Positions 9,800 to 17,785 of a stretch of DNA of 42,743 bases are shown here, in pieces. Under the pieces are notes generated by a model. That model worked only from the letters and a program-made list of their open reading frames with translations. It was not told the origin of the DNA and did not search any database. A program made the position numbers and the translations under genes. Each line of letters begins with the position of its first letter. Position 1 is the stretch's first letter. The stretch is from an uncultured Eubacteriaceae bacterium (lineage in GTDB: Bacteria; Bacillota; Clostridia; Lachnospirales; CAG-274), in NCBI GenBank assembly GCA_947167715.1, contig CAMVJD010000025.1:1-42743 (forward strand), written 5' to 3'.

Positions 9800-9862
9800 A
9801 GAAATTAAATAGGAATGCTTGGTTAAAGAATAAAAAATGCGCCACATGGCGTCGGATTTTTT
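9781..9862 (+). promoter_or_regulatory. Two hairpins in the gltD-purF junction, the second like a weak terminator
   Basis: A perfect 10-bp inverted repeat GCATTCCTAT (9781-9790) / ATAGGAATGC (9809-9818) spans the gltD stop codon. It is followed by A-tract, GCGCC, ACAT loop, GGCGT, and ATTTTTT (9832-9862), the shape of an imperfect intrinsic terminator. The purF Shine-Dalgarno starts immediately after. This could reduce read-through into purF-dapF-dapL or protect processed gltBD mRNA. Confidence 0.45.
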
Positions 9863-9875
9863 AAGGAGCGATAAT

Positions 9876-11264
9876 ATGTCAAATCTTCACGAGGAATGTG
9901 GTGTGTTCGGAATTTACGACCCCGCGGGCGACCCGGCCGCAACAACATATTACGGTCTGGTAAGCTTGCAGCACAGAGGTCAGGAGGGCTGCGGCATAGC
10001 CGTGAACCGCGACAGAGAGATATTTCATTATAAGGATCAGGGGCTTGTAAACGAGGTCTTTAACGAGGAGATACTTTCAAAATTAAAGGGCAGGATGGCG
10101 ATAGGTCACGTTCGCTACTCGACTGCGGGCGGCAAAACGCGCGAAAATGTCCAGCCTTTGGTCTTAAGGTATATAAAAGGCTCGCTGGCTATAAGCCACA
10201 ACGGCAATATCACAAACACCGCCGAAATAAAGCACGAGCTGGAGCACAGCGGCGCAATATTTCAAACTACCTCCGACACGGAGATGATCGCCTATCTTAT
10301 AGCAAGGGAGCGAATAAACACTCCGTCTATAGAGGCGGCGGTAAAAAAGGCTATGCAAAAATTAAAGGGCGCCTTTTCGCTTTTGGTAATGAGCCCCAAC
10401 AAGCTTATTGCCGCAAGGGATATGTGGGGCTTTCGCCCGCTCTCTATGGGCAGGCGCGACAATGCGATAGTTTTTGCAAGCGAGACCTGCGCCTTTGATG
10501 CTATAGATGCAAGGTTTGAGCGGAATATCCGCCCCGGCGAGATAGTGACCGTAGAGGACGGAGAAATACGCACGGACACCGAGCTTTGCGGTATGGCATC
10601 GCACTTATGCATTTTCGAGCATATATATTTTGCCCGTCCCGACAGCGTTATCGAAAACGAGGTGGTGCACGAGTGCCGCAAGCGTGCGGGAGCCTTTCTT
10701 GCACAGCAGGCACCCGTGGATGCCGATATAGTTATAGGCGTACCCGACAGCGGCCTTTCGGCGGCGCAGGGCTATGCGGAATACAGCGGCATACCCGAGG
10801 ACACGGGTTTTGTTAAAAACAAGTATATTGCAAGAACATTTATAAAGCCCACGCAAAATTCCCGTGAAACGGCAGTAAAAATGAAGCTTAACGTATTAAA
10901 AAGCGCGGTAAGCGGCAAAAGGGTGGTTATGGTGGATGACAGTATAGTGCGCGGCACCACAAGCGGCAGGATAGTTAAAATGCTGCGTGATGCGGGCGCA
11001 AAGGAGGTACATGTCAGGATAAGCGCTCCGCCCTTTATCTGCCCCTGCTTTTTCGGTACGGATGTACCGTCAAAAAAGCAGCTTATAGCAAACAGAATGA
11101 CGGTCGAGGAGACCGCAAAATATATAGATGCGGATTCGCTTGAATATTTAAGCCTTGAAAATCTGCATAAAATAGCCCCGAACAGCACATCAGGCTTTTG
11201 TGATGCCTGCTTTACGGGGGAATATCCCGTAAATGTAGACCACCTTCTGAAAGGAGAACAGTAA
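9876..11264 (+). CDS. purF: Amidophosphoribosyltransferase (first step of purine synthesis)
   Basis: Makes 5-phosphoribosylamine from PRPP and glutamine, the committed step of purine synthesis. I chose the ATG at 9876 (AAGGAGCGATAAT before it); 462 residues. The start MSNLHEEC places the nucleophile at Cys8 behind a seven-residue propeptide, as in the Bacillus type, which matures by self-cleavage. The glutaminase domain covers about 8-240; the phosphoribosyltransferase domain has the PRPP loop VVMVDDSIVRGTTSG. Cysteines in HLCIFEHIYFARP, ICPCFFGTD and FCDACFTG match the four 4Fe-4S ligands of the Bacillus enzyme, so this is likely an oxygen-sensitive Fe-S form. It sits inside a glutamate synthase operon rather than with other pur genes; the shared substrate glutamine may explain this. 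Confidence 0.95.
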   Translation: MSNLHEECGVFGIYDPAGDPAATTYYGLVSLQHRGQEGCGIAVNRDREIFHYKDQGLVNEVFNEEILSKLKGRMAIGHVRYSTAGGKTRENVQPLVLRYIKGSLAISHNGNITNTAEIKHELEHSGAIFQTTSDTEMIAYLIARERINTPSIEAAVKKAMQKLKGAFSLLVMSPNKLIAARDMWGFRPLSMGRRDNAIVFASETCAFDAIDARFERNIRPGEIVTVEDGEIRTDTELCGMASHLCIFEHIYFARPDSVIENEVVHECRKRAGAFLAQQAPVDADIVIGVPDSGLSAAQGYAEYSGIPEDTGFVKNKYIARTFIKPTQNSRETAVKMKLNVLKSAVSGKRVVMVDDSIVRGTTSGRIVKMLRDAGAKEVHVRISAPPFICPCFFGTDVPSKKQLIANRMTVEETAKYIDADSLEYLSLENLHKIAPNSTSGFCDACFTGEYPVNVDHLLKGEQ

Positions 11265-11265
11265 A

Positions 11266-12105
11266 ATGAAGTTTACAAAAATGCACGGCTGCGGCAATGA
11301 TTATGTATATATAAACTGCTTTGAGGAAACGGTGAACGACCCGTCGGAGCTGTCAAAGCGCGTAAGCGACAGGCATTTCGGCATTGGCTCGGACGGGCTG
11401 GTGCTTATTTGCCCAAGCGATGCCGCCGACTGCCGTATGCGTATGTTCAACCCCGACGGAAGTGAGTCGGAAATGTGCGGAAATGCGGTGCGCTGCGTTG
11501 CAAAATATGTGTATGACAGAAAGTTGGTACACAAGAAAAATATTGCGGTGGAGACCCTTGCGGGTATAAAATATATTCAGGTGCATACCGACGAAAACGA
11601 TGTCGCAAAAACACTTACCGTGGATATGGGCGAGCCTGTGTTCGAGCCGGAGCAAATACCTGTTTTGTCGGATGACGGAAAGGTCACTCTTTCGGCATTT
11701 GAAAACGATTTTGATTTTACTTGTGTTTCAATGGGAAATCCCCACGCGGTGACCTTTATAGATACGGATGTTAAGGATTTTGATGTGGAGAAGTTCGGAA
11801 AGGTTTTTGAAACGGATAAGTGCTTTCCGCGCAAGGCAAATATAGAGTTTGTGCAGACGGTCGATCGGACGCACCTTAAAATGCGCGTATGGGAGCGCGG
11901 CACAGGCGAAACGCTGGCCTGCGGCACGGGCACCTGCGCGACCGTGGCGGCGGCGTGTGCAAACGGCATTTGCCCCCGCGAAAAGGTAGAGGTGGAGCTT
12001 TTGGGCGGAAAGCTTGTTATAGAGTGGAAGGAGTCGGACGGGCATATCTATATGACAGGCCCTGCGAGGTTCAGCTTTGACGGAGAATTGATCATGGAGG
12101 ACTGA
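11266..12105 (+). CDS. dapF: Diaminopimelate epimerase
   Basis: Interconverts LL- and meso-diaminopimelate, giving the direct precursor of lysine and of the peptidoglycan cross-bridge. 279 residues, typical. The N-terminal signature MHGCGNDYVYI is present, and the two catalytic cysteines are Cys71 (in MCGNAVRC) and Cys219 (in LACGTGTCA), one in each of the two pseudo-symmetric halves. The ATG begins two bases after the purF stop, with a Shine-Dalgarno (AAAGGAGAACAGTAAA) inside the end of purF, so the genes are co-transcribed. dapL follows after three bases, and together they supply meso-DAP. Confidence 0.97.
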   Translation: MKFTKMHGCGNDYVYINCFEETVNDPSELSKRVSDRHFGIGSDGLVLICPSDAADCRMRMFNPDGSESEMCGNAVRCVAKYVYDRKLVHKKNIAVETLAGIKYIQVHTDENDVAKTLTVDMGEPVFEPEQIPVLSDDGKVTLSAFENDFDFTCVSMGNPHAVTFIDTDVKDFDVEKFGKVFETDKCFPRKANIEFVQTVDRTHLKMRVWERGTGETLACGTGTCATVAAACANGICPREKVEVELLGGKLVIEWKESDGHIYMTGPARFSFDGELIMED

Positions 12106-12108
12106 TTT

Positions 12109-13305
12109 ATGAAGCTTAACGAAAATTATCTTGATTTAAAGGAAAGCTATCTCTTTAGTGAGGTCGCAAAAAGGGTAAACGCCTTTCAGGGCGAAAACCC
12201 CGATAAAAGCATTATCCGTCTTGGTATAGGCGATGTTACCCTGCCGCTCGGAGGCGAGGTAATAAAGGCGATGCACGGCGCTGTAGATGAAATGGGAAAT
12301 GCCGATACCTTTAAGGGCTACGGTCCCGAGCAGGGCTATGATTTTTTAAGAAACGCAATAAAGGATCATTATGCAAGAAACGGCGTTGAGCTGGATGCGG
12401 ACGAAATTTTCGTTTCCGACGGCGCAAAGTCCGATACGGGCAATATAACAGACCTTTTTTCAAAGGACAATACCGTTTTGATACCCGACCCCGTTTACCC
12501 CGTTTATGTGGACACAAACACCATGAACGGCAGAAATATAGTATATATCAACGGTACGGCGGAAAATGATTTTCTGCCCATGCCCGACAAAAGCATACAC
12601 GCGGATATAATTTATATCTGTTCGCCCAACAACCCCACGGGTGCCTGCTACAACAAGGCACAGCTTGAAGAATGGGTCGCTTATGCGCTTGAAAATGATG
12701 CGGTCATTTTATTTGATGCGGCTTATGAAAGCTTTATCGAGGATAAAAATTTGCCCCGCAGCATTTTTGAGATAGAGGGCGCTAAAAAGTGTGCGGTAGA
12801 GTTTTGCTCGCTTTCAAAAACTGCCGGCTTTACGGGTACACGCTGCGGCTATACCGTAGTGCCCAAGGCAATAAAGGCGGTTTCCGCAAACGGCACCGAA
12901 ATGTGTCTTAATAAAATGTGGTTAAGACGCCAGACCACCAAGTTCAACGGCGTGCCCTATATCGTTCAGCGTGCGGCTGCGGCTGTTTTCGGCGAAGAGG
13001 GTATGAAAGAGGCAAGGGCTATGATAGCCCATTACAAGGAAAATGCAAAAATAATTGCCGATACCATGGAGGAGTGCGGTGTAAGATATTTCGGCGGCAT
13101 TAATTCGCCCTATATCTGGTTTGAGTGTCCCTTTGGCATGGAAAGCTGGGAATTTTTTGACTTTATGCTGCATAAAATAGGTGTAGTCGGTACACCCGGA
13201 GCGGGCTTCGGCAAAAACGGAAACAATTACTTCCGCCTGACTGCATTTAACAGCAAGGAAAATACGATAGAAGCGATGCAAAGGTTTAAATCAATGTTTG
13301 CTTAA
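12109..13305 (+). CDS. dapL: LL-diaminopimelate aminotransferase
   Basis: Converts tetrahydrodipicolinate directly to LL-diaminopimelate with glutamate as amino donor, bypassing the acylated intermediates. 398 residues, fold-type I PLP enzyme. The PLP lysine is in SLSKTAGFTGTRCGY (about Lys236); the substrate-binding signature SPNNPTGACYNK and the N-terminal RLGIGDVTLPLG are characteristic of DapL rather than other aspartate-family aminotransferases. The start lies three bases after dapF with GGAGGACTGATTT before it. Its product is the substrate of the DapF encoded immediately upstream, and the glutamate it needs is the product of GltBD in the same operon. Last gene before a strong terminator. 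Confidence 0.95.
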   Translation: MKLNENYLDLKESYLFSEVAKRVNAFQGENPDKSIIRLGIGDVTLPLGGEVIKAMHGAVDEMGNADTFKGYGPEQGYDFLRNAIKDHYARNGVELDADEIFVSDGAKSDTGNITDLFSKDNTVLIPDPVYPVYVDTNTMNGRNIVYINGTAENDFLPMPDKSIHADIIYICSPNNPTGACYNKAQLEEWVAYALENDAVILFDAAYESFIEDKNLPRSIFEIEGAKKCAVEFCSLSKTAGFTGTRCGYTVVPKAIKAVSANGTEMCLNKMWLRRQTTKFNGVPYIVQRAAAAVFGEEGMKEARAMIAHYKENAKIIADTMEECGVRYFGGINSPYIWFECPFGMESWEFFDFMLHKIGVVGTPGAGFGKNGNNYFRLTAFNSKENTIEAMQRFKSMFA

Positions 13306-13324
13306 ATGCACCGCAATACAAAAT

Positions 13325-13381
13325 AAAACGGGGACAAAGCTGAAAACTCGGATGTTTTTTTTAGCTTCGACCCCGTTTTTA
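13325..13381 (+). terminator. Terminator of the gltB-dapL operon
   Basis: AAAACGGGG (13325-13333) pairs with CCCCGTTTT (13371-13379), with a further inner AAGCT/AGCTT pairing. Confidence 0.8.
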
Positions 13382-13394
13382 TATTGCTTTGCTT

Positions 13395-13855
13395 ATCGGT
13401 CGCCGCAGTCGTGACCGTAGGTGTCGTTTATTTTTTTAAAATCGTCAATATCAAGCATCATAAGGCTGAATACCGACTTGCCCGCAGAGGCGTTTTTGTA
13501 TGCTGCATTGATATAGCTGTTCATTTTGCGCCTTGTCAGCAAATGTGTCAGCGGGTCGCGGTAAACGTATTTTTCAAGCTCTTTATTTCCCGTAAAGAAG
13601 CTTTTGCTTTTTTACAAAGCCCTTTTCGTCAAACCCTGTTTTTATAAAATATAGGCCTATAGCAAGGAACGATATATCAACTATGTCAAAAAGCCACATT
13701 GAAAATTCGTTTATATCCGCATAATAGCCCAGATAATGCAGGACCGTTATGGATATGCTTGCACACAGGCAGGAAATAGGTATAATAAGCATAATTATTT
13801 TATATACTCGGTTCGTATAAGCATCAAGTGCGGTCAATTCTCCGTTCACAAGCAT
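13395..13855 (-). pseudogene. Frameshifted and truncated membrane GGDEF (diguanylate cyclase) gene
   Basis: The minus-strand ATG at 13855 opens a 90-residue frame with two hydrophobic segments (IIMLIIPISCLCASISI and LFDIVDISFLAIGLYFI) that ends at 13583. In the next frame, joined by a one-base slip in an A-run near 13615, the sequence continues as SFFTGNKELEKYVYRDPLTH and on through a diguanylate cyclase N-terminal half: DPLTHLLTRRKMN, FSLMMLDIDDFKKIND and TYGHDCGDR, then TAA at 13395. DPLT, the DIDDFKKIND metal-binding strand and YGHDCGD are the normal GGDEF-domain motifs, but the GGDEF signature itself and the rest of the domain are missing. The gene therefore carries at least two lesions. 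A sequencing error could explain the frameshift but not the early end. Confidence 0.8.
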
Positions 13856-13957
13856 TCCTACCTATTTTATGCAGAGATAGTTTGTCAGATACCTTAATTG
13901 GAATTGTAACATAATTTCCAACAGGTTAAAATGGAGGAACTCAAAACTTATCAAATA

Positions 13958-13986
13958 TTGACATTTATTTATATATGTGATATAAT
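13958..13986 (+). promoter_or_regulatory. Sigma-A promoter of thiC
   Basis: Consensus TTGACA (13958-13963), 17-base spacer and TATAAT (13981-13986), directly before the TPP riboswitch. Confidence 0.85.
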
Positions 13987-13995
13987 ACCACATAT

Positions 13996-14086
13996 ATCGG
14001 GGGAGCTTGTGAACAGGCTGAGAGGATGTTATAAACATCGACCCTTGTGACCTGATTTGGGTAATGCCAACGTAGGAAGTATACAT
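13996..14086 (+). ncRNA. TPP riboswitch (THI element)
   Basis: The conserved pieces occur in order: GGGGGAGC, the thi-box CTGAGAGGAT, GACCCTTGTGACCTGAT, and GGGTAATGCCAACGTAGGAAG. These form the pyrimidine- and pyrophosphate-sensing helices of the thiamine pyrophosphate aptamer. With thiC directly downstream and a terminator-like hairpin in between, it should switch thiC off when thiamine pyrophosphate is plentiful. Confidence 0.95.
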
Positions 14087-14104
14087 GCATTATTTTAAAA
14101 ACGG

Positions 14105-14132
14105 ACTCCGATATTATTGGAGTTATTTTTTT
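14105..14132 (+). terminator. Riboswitch-controlled terminator before thiC
   Basis: ACTCC (14105-14109) pairs with GGAGT (14119-14123), followed by a T-rich tract. It lies about 20 bases after the TPP aptamer, as expected for transcriptional attenuation. Confidence 0.65.
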
Positions 14133-14223
14133 GTATTTTACTTAAAAAATTCCGTAAAATCTGCGGCTTTAAGTCGTTAAACCAATCATTTTTGCAGAAA
14201 TTATTATAAAAAGGAGCATTAAA

Positions 14224-15528
14224 ATGGCAGAGTACAAAACACAAATGGAAGCAGCTAAAATGGGAATTATCACACCCGAAATGGAAGCAGTTGCAAAAAA
14301 AGAATACCGTGATCCGGAATTTATCAGGCAGATGTGCGCCGAGGGCAAGGTAGCGATATGCGCAAACCGCAACCACAAGTGCATAGACCCCAACGGTGTG
14401 GGCAGTATGTTAAGGACAAAAATAAATGTAAATTTAGGCGTTTCCCGTGATGTTAAAAACTATGACGAGGAAATGGAAAAGGTAATGGCAGCCGTAAATA
14501 TGGGCGCAGAGGCTATAATGGACCTTTCCTCACACGGCGATACAACGGGCTTCCGCCGCAAGCTGACAAGCGAATGCCCCGCAATGATAGGCACGGTGCC
14601 CGTATATGACAGCGTTATACATTACCGCCGCGACCTTGATACACTTACCGCAAAGGATTTTATCGATGTGGTAAGGCTTCATGCACAGGACGGTGTGGAC
14701 TTTGTAACACTTCACTGCGGCATTACCCGCAAGACCATTGACCAGATAAAAAAGCATAAAAGAAAAATGAATATCGTTTCACGCGGCGGCTCGCTTGTAT
14801 TTGCGTGGATGTGTATGACGGGCGAGGAAAATCCTTTTTACGAATATTACGATGAAATTTTGGATATCTGCCACGAATATGACGTTACAATTTCGCTTGG
14901 CGATGCCTGCCGCCCCGGCTGTATCGCGGATGCGGGCGACGTTTGCCAGATAGAGGAGCTGGTACGCCTTGGCGAGCTTACAAAGCGCGCTTGGGCAAAA
15001 AATGTTCAGGTAATGGTGGAGGGTCCCGGTCATGTGCCGCTCGATCAGGTAGAGGCAAATATGAAGATACAGCAAAGCATATGTATGGGCGCGCCGTTTT
15101 ATGTTTTAGGCCCTATCGTTACCGATATAGCACCGGGCTACGACCATATCACAAGCGCGATAGGCGGTGCCGTTGCGGCTATGGCGGGTGCGGCCTTCCT
15201 TTGTTATGTTACACCCGCAGAGCATCTTGCGCTCCCCAATCTGGACGATGTTAAGCAGGGTATAATTGCAAGCAAAATAGCGGCTCATGCTGCGGATATC
15301 GCAAAGCATATCCCCCATGCCACGGATATAGACAATAAAATGGCGGATGCAAGACGAAAGCTTGACTGGGAGGGTCAATGGGAGTGCGCGCTTGACCCCG
15401 AGTATGCAAAAAGCATACGCGCCGACCGCGCCCCCGAGTTTGATGATACCTGCTCCATGTGCGGTAAGTTCTGCGCGGTAAGAAGTATGAACAAGGCCCT
15501 TAACAACGAACACGTTGATATACTTTGA
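14224..15528 (+). CDS. thiC: Phosphomethylpyrimidine synthase
   Basis: Radical-SAM enzyme that rearranges 5-aminoimidazole ribotide to hydroxymethylpyrimidine phosphate, the pyrimidine half of thiamine. 434 residues, the length of the shorter bacterial type without the long N-terminal extension. The C-terminal cluster motif C-x2-C-x4-C is at Cys410, Cys413 and Cys417 (CSMCGKFC). Other family blocks are visible: [36 protein letters not shown] and [16 protein letters not shown]. The ATG follows AAAAAGGAGCATTAAA. It is a single-gene unit between the TPP riboswitch and a terminator; no other thi genes are in the window. Confidence 0.97.
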   Translation: MAEYKTQMEAAKMGIITPEMEAVAKKEYRDPEFIRQMCAEGKVAICANRNHKCIDPNGVGSMLRTKINVNLGVSRDVKNYDEEMEKVMAAVNMGAEAIMDLSSHGDTTGFRRKLTSECPAMIGTVPVYDSVIHYRRDLDTLTAKDFIDVVRLHAQDGVDFVTLHCGITRKTIDQIKKHKRKMNIVSRGGSLVFAWMCMTGEENPFYEYYDEILDICHEYDVTISLGDACRPGCIADAGDVCQIEELVRLGELTKRAWAKNVQVMVEGPGHVPLDQVEANMKIQQSICMGAPFYVLGPIVTDIAPGYDHITSAIGGAVAAMAGAAFLCYVTPAEHLALPNLDDVKQGIIASKIAAHAADIAKHIPHATDIDNKMADARRKLDWEGQWECALDPEYAKSIRADRAPEFDDTCSMCGKFCAVRSMNKALNNEHVDIL

Positions 15529-15533
15529 TCAAT

Positions 15534-15571
15534 AAAAAGCCCCTGCCCTTTAAACGGCGGGAGGCTTTTTT
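15534..15571 (+). terminator. Terminator after thiC
   Basis: AAAAAGCCCCTGCC and GGCGGGAGGCTTTTTT form a stem with one or two mismatches and a T-tract. Confidence 0.75.
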
Positions 15572-15672
15572 ATTTGGCGGATAAGCCGTAAAAATACTTT
15601 TGATTAAAATAGAAAACAAAAAAATCCGTTCATATTTTATTAAAAAAATACAAAAAAAATTAACAAAATCTA

Positions 15673-15701
15673 TTGCAATTATTTTTTGTATGTGTTATAC
15701 T
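15673..15701 (+). promoter_or_regulatory. Sigma-A promoter of the GGDEF-EAL gene
   Basis: TTGCAA (15673-15678), 17-base spacer, TATACT (15696-15701), about 45 bases before the chosen start. Confidence 0.65.
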
Positions 15702-15746
15702 TAAAATGTAAGAATGGGCAAATATAGTTGTAAAGGAGTGTCTGCT

Positions 15747-17408
15747 ATGAAAAATAACAACAGACTTACCCCTCAATTGATTTTGTTTATCTTTGCGTAT
15801 ATATTTATTGTAGGCTTAATGGCGCTGATACATATACAGGATGTGACTGTGCATCTTGAGATGGGTGTATTTACGGTATCGGATATAGATATGATGCTGA
15901 CCATGATACTGATGCTTGTGGTCATATCAAACATAGCCGCATTCAGACAGCCCGCATTTCGGATGACAAAGGTGTTATTTGTCGTTCAGCTTATTACGAT
16001 ACTTGTGGGTTATTACATAAAACGCGATGCTATTATTGTGCCTGCGCTGCTTACGGTCGTGTTTATGTCGCTGATATCTTTTTTGATATACAAGCATTTA
16101 AACACTATAGAACGCAATGAAAGGGAGCTGCATAAAATTGCTTATACCGACTCCCTTACCAATACGCCAAACAGGCGTGCGTTTAACAATTTCCTTGAGG
16201 AGCTTGCAAAAAAAGGCGAACCTTTTGCAATGGTATATATTGATTTTAATAAGTTTACGCTTATTAACGAAACTGCCGGACACGAATACGGCGATATGGT
16301 GCTTAACGAGGCGGTGACCCGCTGGAAGCATATAATGGACGAAAATGACTTTATTGCGCGATTAAGCGGTGACGAATTTGCGCTTGTTGTGACAGATTAT
16401 AAAAACAGCGATTCGCTTGTTGACCATGTTAAAAAGTTTTCAACGGTACTTGACACTAAAGTTACCATTGACGACCAAAGCGTGTTTATAAGTGCAAGCT
16501 TTGGTATATCGCTTTTCCCGCAGCATACAAAGGATCTGGACGAGTTGGTGCGCTATGCCGACATTGCCATGCAGTTAAGCCGCATAACCGGAGACTCAAA
16601 CGTAAAAATGTATGAGGAAAGCATGATCAAAAATGTGGAGCGCAGCGCCAATATAGAAAAACGTATGCGCACGGCGCTTGCAAACGATGAGTTTAACTTG
16701 GTTTTCCAGCCGCAGTATGATACGGTCAATAAAAAGCTTCGCGGCTTTGAAACACTTTTAAGGCTTAAAGATGATGACGGTACGCCGATCAGTCCCGCGG
16801 TTTTTATACCGATAGCGGAAAAAAACGGTATGATAGTGGATATAGACAATTATGTGCTGAAAAAAGCTATGCGCACTTTTAAGCCAATGCTTGAAAAATA
16901 TAACCAAAAGCTTATACTTTCGGTAAATATATCCGCAATACATATTTCCAAAAACGGTTTTATGGGCGATGTGGAAGAGGCTTTGGCCGAAACGCATTTT
17001 CCGCCGCAAAACCTTGAACTTGAAATTACCGAGTCGGTGCTGATATCATCTTTTGAAAGCACGGTAGATATGCTTAACAAGCTTAAATCAAAGGGTATTC
17101 AGCTTGCGTTGGATGATTTTGGTACGGGCTATGCATCACTTAATTATCTTACAAAGCTGCCTATCGACCTTTTAAAGATAGACAAGACCTTTGTGGACGG
17201 TCTTCGTGATGAAAACAACCTTACCGATTTTGTTGCGGCTATTATAAGCATGGGACATCTTATGCACTTTGATGTTATATCCGAAGGGGTGGAGTATGAA
17301 ACACAGCTTAACACCCTTAAGGTGCTTAAATGCGATTTTATACAGGGCTATATCTGGGGCCGTCCTATGGATATAGAGTCTGTGGATGCGCTGCTGAACG
17401 CCTCATAA
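15747..17408 (+). CDS. Membrane GGDEF-EAL protein (c-di-GMP synthesis/breakdown)
   Basis: 553 residues from the ATG at 15747, preceded by AAAGGAG. Residues about 1-125 contain four or five membrane helices. A GGDEF domain follows: DSLTNTPNRRAF, YIDFNKFTLINETAGHEYGD and SGDEF at 207-211. The first glycine is serine, a substitution seen in some active cyclases. The EAL domain (about 320-553) has ETLLRL in place of EALLRL (Glu335 kept), NISAIH, ITES, the metal pair Asp456-Asp457 in LDDFGTGYASL, KIDKTFVDG, ISEGVE and IQGYIWGRP. All residues normally needed for c-di-GMP hydrolysis appear present, so phosphodiesterase activity is likely and cyclase activity possible. The membrane part has no sensor domain that I recognise. 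A c-di-GMP riboswitch lies just downstream. Confidence 0.92.
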   Translation: MKNNNRLTPQLILFIFAYIFIVGLMALIHIQDVTVHLEMGVFTVSDIDMMLTMILMLVVISNIAAFRQPAFRMTKVLFVVQLITILVGYYIKRDAIIVPALLTVVFMSLISFLIYKHLNTIERNERELHKIAYTDSLTNTPNRRAFNNFLEELAKKGEPFAMVYIDFNKFTLINETAGHEYGDMVLNEAVTRWKHIMDENDFIARLSGDEFALVVTDYKNSDSLVDHVKKFSTVLDTKVTIDDQSVFISASFGISLFPQHTKDLDELVRYADIAMQLSRITGDSNVKMYEESMIKNVERSANIEKRMRTALANDEFNLVFQPQYDTVNKKLRGFETLLRLKDDDGTPISPAVFIPIAEKNGMIVDIDNYVLKKAMRTFKPMLEKYNQKLILSVNISAIHISKNGFMGDVEEALAETHFPPQNLELEITESVLISSFESTVDMLNKLKSKGIQLALDDFGTGYASLNYLTKLPIDLLKIDKTFVDGLRDENNLTDFVAAIISMGHLMHFDVISEGVEYETQLNTLKVLKCDFIQGYIWGRPMDIESVDALLNAS

Positions 17409-17418
17409 ATAATACTAT

Positions 17419-17462
17419 AAGGCTTTGTTTTGGCTGAAATAACCAAAAACAAGGCCTTTTTT
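17419..17462 (+). terminator. Terminator after the GGDEF-EAL gene
   Basis: AAGGCTTTGTTTTGG pairs with CCAAAAACAAGGCCTT, ending in six T. It separates this gene from the riboswitch-controlled unit. Confidence 0.75.
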
Positions 17463-17499
17463 GCTACATTTAAGGCCTATATTTATTAATAATTACATA

Positions 17500-17528
17500 T
17501 TGACCTTTTTGATTAATTTTGGTAAAAT
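17500..17528 (+). promoter_or_regulatory. Sigma-A promoter of the riboswitch-controlled gene
   Basis: TTGACC (17500-17505), 17-base spacer, TAAAAT (17523-17528), directly before the c-di-GMP aptamer. Confidence 0.75.
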
Positions 17529-17544
17529 AAAAGTGTAAAGAAAT

Positions 17545-17652
17545 ACACGCACAACTAAATAATGGGCAAACTTATTGAAAAGTAAGGACGCAAAGCCAAG
17601 GGTCTACGGTATTTATATACTATGACAGCCGGTTGCCTGCCGAGTAGGCAGT
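17545..17652 (+). ncRNA. Cyclic di-GMP-I (GEMM) riboswitch
   Basis: The conserved GEMM-I elements are present in order: CACGCACA, GGGCAAAC, GAAAAGTAAGGACGCAAAGCC, a tetraloop-receptor-like side, then ATGACAGCCGGTTGCCTGCCG. GGACGCAAAGCC with the partner GCCGGTTGCC is the hallmark of the c-di-GMP-binding three-way junction. A terminator hairpin follows about 30 bases later, and then a secreted transglutaminase-like gene, so this is most likely a transcriptional switch. Its sign (on or off with c-di-GMP) cannot be told without folding both states. Confidence 0.92.
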
Positions 17653-17679
17653 ACAGGTCAAGCTTATTTTGATTGGTTT

Positions 17680-17717
17680 GCTGTTATACCCGTTTTGGGG
17701 CATATCAGCTTTTTTTA
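17680..17717 (+). terminator. Terminator of the c-di-GMP riboswitch expression platform
   Basis: GCTGTTATACCC pairs with GGGGCATATCAGC (two mismatches), followed by a run of T. It lies between the aptamer and the ribosome binding site of the regulated gene. Confidence 0.75.
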
Positions 17718-17785
17718 TTATCAAAACAACGCCTATACCCCATTAGTTAGTTTTATATAGAAACGCTGTGAAAGGATGGGGTATT

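Noticed and set aside
9837..9875. Longer purF start at 9837
   Set aside because: The added 13 residues are encoded by the terminator-like hairpin; AAGGAGCG precedes the ATG at 9876 and gives the normal propeptide.
13384..13647. Plus-strand reading frame of 87 residues
   Set aside because: It is antisense to the recognisable GGDEF fragment, lacks a ribosome site and has no family character.
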